A stretch of 64,000 nt of DNA, taken from Aedoeadaptatus ivorii. Its GTDB lineage: Bacteria > Bacillota > Clostridia > Tissierellales > Peptoniphilaceae. Numbering within the stretch: the first letter of the stretch is position 1; each line of letters starts with the position of its first letter. The notes beneath the pieces are model-generated. The model did no database searches, was not told the DNA's origin, and saw nothing but the letters and a program-made list of their open reading frames with translations. This document shows positions 59,918-64,000 of this stretch, piece after piece. A program made the translations under genes and the position numbers. The stretch lies in contig NZ_JAUSWF010000001.1 of the NCBI RefSeq assembly GCF_030815095.1, positions 248,001 through 312,000 on the forward strand, read 5' to 3'.

Positions 59918-60916
59918 CTACAGGACCTCCTCGCCCCGCAGACGCGCCTCCATCAAATAGCTGTCCGGCCAAACCGATGCCTGTACTTCGGCGATAGAGC
60001 GTTTTTCCAAAAAGAACATGCAGATGCGCGACTGCCCGATGCCGCCGCCGACGGTATACGGTAGGGCTCCGTCCACGAGGGCCTTGTGGTAATCCATCTC
60101 TAGGCGATCTTCCGCATCGGCCGCCTTTAGCTGGCGCAGAAGGCTCTCTTCGTCCACGCGAATCCCCATCGAAGAAAGCTCCAGCGCGGAATCCGTCACA
60201 GGATTATAAAACAAAATGTCGCCGTTTAGATCCCAATCGTCATAGTCCGGGCTCCTGCCGTCATGGGGCGCGCCGCTATTTAAGTCCTTTCCGATCCCCT
60301 GCAAAAACACGGCCTTTTTTTCCCGACAAATCGCATTTTCCCGTTCCTTCGGCGTAAGATCCGGGTAGCGGTCCTCGAGTGCTTGCGCGGTCATAAAGTA
60401 AATCGAGCTCGGCAATTTTTTGGAGAGCACATAGGGATAGACGCTGTTGATATAGGTCTCTGTGCGTTGAAATACCGAATAGATTTCGGAGACGATAAAA
60501 TGCAGATACGCATCGGTTCGGTCTTCTTTGCGGATGATCTTTTCCCAATCCCATTGGTCGACATAGATCGAGTGGATCGCGTCCAACTCCTCGTCGGGGC
60601 GTATGGCGTTCATATCCGCATACAGGCCTTCATAGGGATCGAAGCCGTAATTTTTGAGCGCAAATCGCTTCCACTTCGCCAAGGATTGCACGATTTCTAC
60701 ATCGATGCCGTATTTTCTGAGGGAAAAGGACACCGCCTTTTCTACGCCGCTCAGATTGTCGTTTAGGCCCGTCTCCGGTCGTACGAACAACGGTGCCGAT
60801 ACCCGCGTTAAATTCAATGTGTTCGCCAGATCCCGCTCAAAAAAATCCTTTAGGCTCTTGATCGCGATCTGCGTCTCTTTGATCGATAAATTCGTTACTT
60901 CTGAATTGTTTCTCAT
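59918..60916 (-). CDS. asnA: Aspartate-ammonia ligase (asparagine synthetase A)
   Basis: 332 residues. It makes asparagine from aspartate, ammonia and ATP. AsnRS-like fold blocks: VSAPLFVRPETGLNDNLSGVEKAVSF at the start, SIYVDQWDWEKIIRKEDRT, and the C-terminal VGGGIGQSRICMFFLEKRSIAEVQ. The ATG follows AAGGAG by 5 bases. A T-box leader lies upstream with Asn codon AAC, so transcription is predicted to rise when tRNA-Asn is uncharged. A weak promoter-like sequence downstream may feed the following gene separately. Confidence 0.97.
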   Translation of the reverse strand: MRNNSEVTNLSIKETQIAIKSLKDFFERDLANTLNLTRVSAPLFVRPETGLNDNLSGVEKAVSFSLRKYGIDVEIVQSLAKWKRFALKNYGFDPYEGLYADMNAIRPDEELDAIHSIYVDQWDWEKIIRKEDRTDAYLHFIVSEIYSVFQRTETYINSVYPYVLSKKLPSSIYFMTAQALEDRYPDLTPKERENAICREKKAVFLQGIGKDLNSGAPHDGRSPDYDDWDLNGDILFYNPVTDSALELSSMGIRVDEESLLRQLKAADAEDRLEMDYHKALVDGALPYTVGGGIGQSRICMFFLEKRSIAEVQASVWPDSYLMEARLRGEEVL

Positions 60917-60924
60917 CTTTTCTC

Positions 60925-61133
60925 CTTAAAAAAAAGCGAAACCTTCATCACAAACGGACGAAAATTTCGCTATGCCACCATTTCAAGTACTACATACTCT
61001 ATCACATAATAACGGGTAATGCCGTCTGCCCTTTTGAGAGCAGAACCTTCGAGTTGTTCTCCATAAGTCCTTCGCGACAGCTTTCACCGTCCTGTCTCGC
61101 TTTGCCGAGGGATTCTTACTTCGTTTCTCTTCA
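60925..61133 (-). promoter_or_regulatory. T-box riboswitch leader (tRNA-Asn) for asnA
   Basis: Between the phospholipase-like gene and asnA. Minus strand shows AGTA near the 5' end, a stem with loop GGTGAAAG, two adjacent AAC triplets (61058-61053) in the specifier position, the T-box core ATGGTGGCATAGCG (bulge TGGC at 60977-60974) with TTTCGTCC, and a terminator AGCGAAA...TTTCGCT followed by eight Ts (60928-60971). TGGC pairs with the GCCA 3' end of tRNA-Asn, whose discriminator is G, and AAC codes for Asn; the two agree. Fold drawn by eye. Confidence 0.88.
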
Positions 61134-61137
61134 CAGG

Positions 61138-61773
61138 TTATACAGTTTGCAGTTGTGTCTGACGTCCGTAGGCGAATGCCGCCTCACAGACGGTTTGAAA
61201 TACAAAGACATTCAATACAAATGCGTCGGAGTAGTCGTTTTCGAACGAGATCTCCTTCTGCAAGTATTGGTCAATAAATCGCAAGATTTGTGTTTTCACA
61301 TATACTTTCAGGTCCTGCAATCCGCCTTGAAAACTGCCCATTGCCATATTCGACGCCATATCCGGGTCCAGAGGATGAGATTTGGCGTATTGATTTAAGG
61401 CATTTTCGTAGCGCACGTGTTCGCGGATGTCCTTGGCCGAAGTGAACCGTATTCTGCGGGCGTGAGGATGGGTCATATAATCGCTGAGATAATGACAGAT
61501 CACACCGAGCTTGTAACTGATCGGCCCGGATAAGAGCCCGTTCCAAGCAGAGTCATATACGATTTTCGACATAAACGGAACCAATGTGATGATTTGATCG
61601 ACGATGTAGTCGATGCTTTCCGAAAAATAGTGAGGAATAAACTTATACTTTGGATACAGATCCGGAGCAAAAGAACCACGCAGCAATCGCTTCTTGTCAA
61701 GAATAATGCCGGTTTCTGTCTCCATATGATGAAAGACCGCACCGGCAACGGACCTATGTGTTTCAGGTACCAT
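61138..61773 (-). CDS. Zinc-dependent phospholipase C-like protein
   Basis: 211 residues, no signal peptide. The segment GVICHYLSDYMTHPHARRI (about 88-106) with further His (HRSVAGAVFHHME at the N-terminus, AGDF-type RGSFAPDLYPKY) fits the zinc-dependent phospholipase C-like family found in Clostridia, where substrates are mostly unknown. The first residues may provide a zinc ligand. It has its own promoter. The asnA T-box leader starts a few bases after its stop. Confidence 0.8.
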   Translation of the reverse strand: MVPETHRSVAGAVFHHMETETGIILDKKRLLRGSFAPDLYPKYKFIPHYFSESIDYIVDQIITLVPFMSKIVYDSAWNGLLSGPISYKLGVICHYLSDYMTHPHARRIRFTSAKDIREHVRYENALNQYAKSHPLDPDMASNMAMGSFQGGLQDLKVYVKTQILRFIDQYLQKEISFENDYSDAFVLNVFVFQTVCEAAFAYGRQTQLQTV

Positions 61774-61809
61774 GCATTCTCCTTTGTACGTATTCCGTTT
61801 CGCCGATCT

Positions 61810-61838
61810 ATTATACCAAAATCGTAGGAATCATACAA
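61810..61838 (-). promoter_or_regulatory. Promoter of the phospholipase-like gene
   Basis: Minus strand TTGTAT (61838-61833), 17-base spacer, TATAAT (61815-61810), with TGG before the -10 (extended). Leader about 30 nt with AAAGGAG before the ATG. Confidence 0.7.
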
Positions 61839-61841
61839 TGG

Positions 61842-63509
61842 TTATCGGTAAGAATATTGATATTTTCCGAATTCGTTGGCCATGGTCGTCCACACATCCG
61901 GCGTTTCAAAGCCCAAACGCCAGGAAGATACGCCCGCCAAATTGTATTTGCGCATCAAAGAAGTCTTCCAGCGGATCGATTCCGCATCCTCTACCCAAAT
62001 CTTTTCGGTCTTTCCCCCTACATTTTGTTCGATCATAAACTGTTTCGCCTTATCGTCCCAAGCGGGCATGAGGTTGTGGGAGGTGATATAATTTTGGGTC
62101 GTCTGCATGCCCACGGCGGAAGAATTCGTCTTTCCTTCGTTTTCCTGCCACAAACGGGTGTAGAAAGGCACCGAAAGAATGAATTTCTCCTGCGGAATGT
62201 CTCTTAAACTCAAGTTGATATTGCCTTCCACCCAGCCGTATTCCGCAACCGAACCGGCTTTGTCGGAACTGCCCCAGTGCTGGTCATAGGCCATTAAAAT
62301 GACGTAATCGCAGATTTCCGCCAATGCCTTTCGGTCGTAGGGCTCGTCTTCGACGGACTTCGAGATCTGCGGCGTTACGCAGACGGAAATTACGAGATTT
62401 TCTTCTCTGCATCGCTCGGCGAGCATCTTGGTAAATTCCGTAATGCCGTCCCGATCTTCGACCTTCGTGTTTTCAAAGTCCACATTGATGCCTTTCATGC
62501 CGTAGGATTTTGCCGAAGCGATCAATGTATCGGCGGCCTTTTCCATCGCGGCGGTATTTTGCAAAAAAGCGTGGGTCAGCTCGGGGTCAAAGCTATTGTC
62601 TACATAGCCCCATACATCGATACCGAGTTTGCTATACGCATCGGTATAGCGTATATCTCCCCGATCTTTGATCTCGCCGTCGGCATTTACGACCGAAAAC
62701 CAAGTCGGGATCACGACATTGAGTCCCTCTATGGGTTGAATGGCGCCGATCGCTTCCTCTTTTACAGGGCCGTAGGTATAGTCGTAGGTGATATTGATGG
62801 GCTTGGGAATCTTAGACTGCACCGCCCGGGAATCTTTGACGATGTATTCGCCGTCGATGGTCTCCGCTTCTAAATTGTCGTCGCGGATCCAACCCAGATA
62901 CCCGTCCGCTTCCCGCACGCGGAACCAATCGCCGTCCTTTCCGTAGACTTTGAGGACGGCATCGGACTTTAAGGTCGCTACGATAGGCGAATCTGTCGAA
63001 GGTTCTTCGCGCATATTGACGCCGTCGCCGGAAAGTTTGCCCGCGGCGTGTCGTACGTTTCTGTCGTCGATCAGAAGTACATTCTTATCCTTATTGTAGC
63101 TGACCGTAACGGGATAATCGTAAAGAAATGCCTCGATGGGCAAATACACCTTTCCGTCTTGCTCAAAGGCGGAATCTCGCAACCCGATTTTCGCATCGTT
63201 GATCAAAGCCTCTTTCTTACCCAAGGGAATCACTTTTTTGCCGACGTGGTTTTCGAAAATCACCGTCTTCGCGCTTTCGTCATAGCGAACGGAAGCGTCG
63301 AAATACGATTTAATCGCATCGAGGGAGAGGTAGTATTGTCCGTCCTTTCGAATGCCGTCTTCTTTGGGGAGCAGTTCGTCTTCGTAGACGACCTGATAGC
63401 TTTCGTAGATCTTCGAATATTCGTTATTGCCGCCGGTCTTATTGAGAATCCAAAAACCGCCGAATAAGATACCCGCCAATATGAACAATAAAAGTAGTAA
63501 TTTCTTCAT
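61842..63509 (-). CDS. Membrane-anchored glycoside hydrolase family 18 with stalk and SH3 domains
   Basis: 555 residues. N-terminal membrane anchor (LLLLLFILAGILFGGFWIL), a copper-amine-oxidase-like stalk region (about 45-155, DGQYYLSLDAIKSYF, DGKVYLPIEAFL), a bacterial SH3 domain (about 160-215, GVNMREEPSTDSPIVATL, GWIRDDNL), then a GH18 barrel with catalytic motif GINVDFENT and MAYDQHWGSSDKAG. SleL/YaaH-like members cut peptidoglycan N-acetylglucosaminyl links. Probably a wall or spore-type hydrolase; target not established. A candidate TTGCTT-18-TATAAA promoter overlaps the rplS hairpin upstream. Confidence 0.88.
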   Translation of the reverse strand: MKKLLLLLFILAGILFGGFWILNKTGGNNEYSKIYESYQVVYEDELLPKEDGIRKDGQYYLSLDAIKSYFDASVRYDESAKTVIFENHVGKKVIPLGKKEALINDAKIGLRDSAFEQDGKVYLPIEAFLYDYPVTVSYNKDKNVLLIDDRNVRHAAGKLSGDGVNMREEPSTDSPIVATLKSDAVLKVYGKDGDWFRVREADGYLGWIRDDNLEAETIDGEYIVKDSRAVQSKIPKPINITYDYTYGPVKEEAIGAIQPIEGLNVVIPTWFSVVNADGEIKDRGDIRYTDAYSKLGIDVWGYVDNSFDPELTHAFLQNTAAMEKAADTLIASAKSYGMKGINVDFENTKVEDRDGITEFTKMLAERCREENLVISVCVTPQISKSVEDEPYDRKALAEICDYVILMAYDQHWGSSDKAGSVAEYGWVEGNINLSLRDIPQEKFILSVPFYTRLWQENEGKTNSSAVGMQTTQNYITSHNLMPAWDDKAKQFMIEQNVGGKTEKIWVEDAESIRWKTSLMRKYNLAGVSSWRLGFETPDVWTTMANEFGKYQYSYR

Positions 63510-63557
63510 AGCACCTGCTACTTTCCGGTTCCGTTAGATAAAGTATTTTATACGATA

Positions 63558-63583
63558 ATAGGCATTGCCAAAGCAATGCCTAT
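63558..63583 (-). terminator. Hairpin after rplS
   Basis: ATAGGCATTGC, loop CAAA, GCAATGCCTAT: an 11-bp perfect stem 8 bases after the rplS stop. On the minus strand it is followed by ATTATCG rather than a T-run, so it may be a weak terminator or an RNA-stabilising element. It overlaps the region where the GH18 promoter would lie. Confidence 0.6.
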
Positions 63584-63590
63584 GTGTCTT

Positions 63591-63935
63591 TTAGAACTTT
63601 TTCTCTTTAACCTTTGCAGCCTTACCTTGGCGCGCACGCAAATAGTAAAGCTTTGCTCTGCGGACCTTACCGCGCTTGGTGACTTTGATGTGGTCGATTC
63701 TCGGGGAATGCAGGGGGAAAGTTCTTTCCACGCCTACGCCGTAGGAAAGTCTTCTGACGGTGAAGCTTTCGTTAATGCCGCCGCCTTGGCGTTTTATGAC
63801 GGTACCTTCGAAGACTTGGATACGCTCTCTGGCGCCTTCGATAATCTTATAGTGAACTTGAATGGTGTCGCCCACGCGGAATTCGGGCAAATTGTCTTTT
63901 AATTGTTCTTGTTCAATGGATTTAATGATGTCCAT
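63591..63935 (-). CDS. rplS: 50S ribosomal protein L19
   Basis: 114 residues, exact family length. It lies at the 30S-50S interface. Visible: FRVGDTIQVHYKIIEGARERIQ, FTVRRLSYGVGVERTFPLHSP and KVRRAKLYYLRARQGKAA. The ATG follows AAGGAGG with a 6-base gap. It overlaps the upstream partial gene (trmD) by 14 bases, the usual rpsP-rimM-trmD-rplS order. Confidence 0.97.
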   Translation of the reverse strand: MDIIKSIEQEQLKDNLPEFRVGDTIQVHYKIIEGARERIQVFEGTVIKRQGGGINESFTVRRLSYGVGVERTFPLHSPRIDHIKVTKRGKVRRAKLYYLRARQGKAAKVKEKKF

Positions 63936-64000
63936 CGCTATCCTCCTTTAAACTCTTCTTCAGATCTCGAAGATAACGAATATCGGCTTTCGAAAGTTCG
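63922..64000 (-). CDS. trmD: tRNA (guanine-37-N1)-methyltransferase, C-terminal end (partial)
   Basis: A minus-strand reading frame enters from the right edge and stops with TAA at 63924-63922. The last 25 residues read ELSKADIRYLRDLKKSLKED and a few more, like the TrmD tail in which the last helix is led by ELSxxD. It precedes rplS, its standard partner. Called from position, tail similarity and overlap; only the extreme C-terminus is visible. Confidence 0.75.
   Translation of the reverse strand, partial: ELSKADIRYLRDLKKSLKEDSDGHH

Noticed and set aside
1..64000. CRISPR arrays, tRNA or rRNA genes, insertion sequences, prophage
   Set aside because: No repeated spacer units, no cloverleaf-sized gene gaps and no transposase were seen. 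Gaps between genes are mostly under 150 bases.

Overview
The window looks like core chromosome of a low-to-mid GC Gram-positive anaerobe of the Clostridia/Tissierellia, perhaps the Peptoniphilaceae. The evidence is gene order (infB-rbfA-truB-ribF-rpsO-pnp; yajC-tgt-queA-spoIID-ruvBA), the SCIFF peptide with its radical-SAM maturase, HemZ, rubrerythrin, RNase Y, LexA with a YneA-like SOS protein, strong GGAGG ribosome binding sites and frequent TTG/GTG starts. The placement is inference; no 16S gene, tRNA, CRISPR array, insertion sequence or prophage was seen.

Layout. Positions 1-19057 read rightward: translation and RNA genes (infB end, rbfA, nrnA, truB, ribF, rpsO, pnp), dut, ftsK/spoIIIE, rimO, pgsA, cinA, recA, a compact Mre11/Rad50-like cassette whose ATPase is split over three genes (12986-16320), rny, and a tyrosine recombinase. 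Positions 19058-20680 are a switch region: a gene-poor AT-rich stretch, a perfect 15-bp inverted repeat that could be a Xer/dif-like site, and a divergent SOS pair (yneA-like and lexA) with overlapping LexA boxes and near-consensus promoters. From 20679 to the right edge nearly everything reads leftward: ynbB-like/miaA/mutL/mutS/miaB; rubrerythrin; prfA-prmC-DUF1385-rpmE; glpX-tal-fba-ispF-ispD-PBP-ftsW-FHA; a small rightward island (recX, GIY-YIG, thrE pair); then a long leftward series from ruvC to rseC (ruvABC, spoIID, queA, tgt, yajC, scfA, scfB, recJ, relA, dtd, an MBL protein, hemZ, a MurE-like ligase, aspS, rseC); a conserved unknown; asnA behind a T-box; a zinc-dependent phospholipase C-like protein; a GH18 wall hydrolase; rplS and the end of trmD.

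Functionally the window is rich in DNA repair and recombination (recA, recX, lexA, recJ, ruvABC, mutSL, the Mre11/Rad50-like set, ftsK, a Xer-type recombinase), tRNA/ribosome modification (truB, rimO, miaA, miaB, queA, tgt, trmD, prmC) and envelope growth (PBP, FtsW/RodA, FHA, MurE-like, SpoIID, GH18). The convergent orientation around 19-20.7 kb is what a replication terminus would give, which makes the inverted repeat there worth testing. The most unusual coding features are the split Rad50-like ATPase, the MurE-family ligase without the usual amino-acid-binding motif, and the unassigned 252-residue gene. Coordinates come from reading the sequence; no database search or alignment was run.
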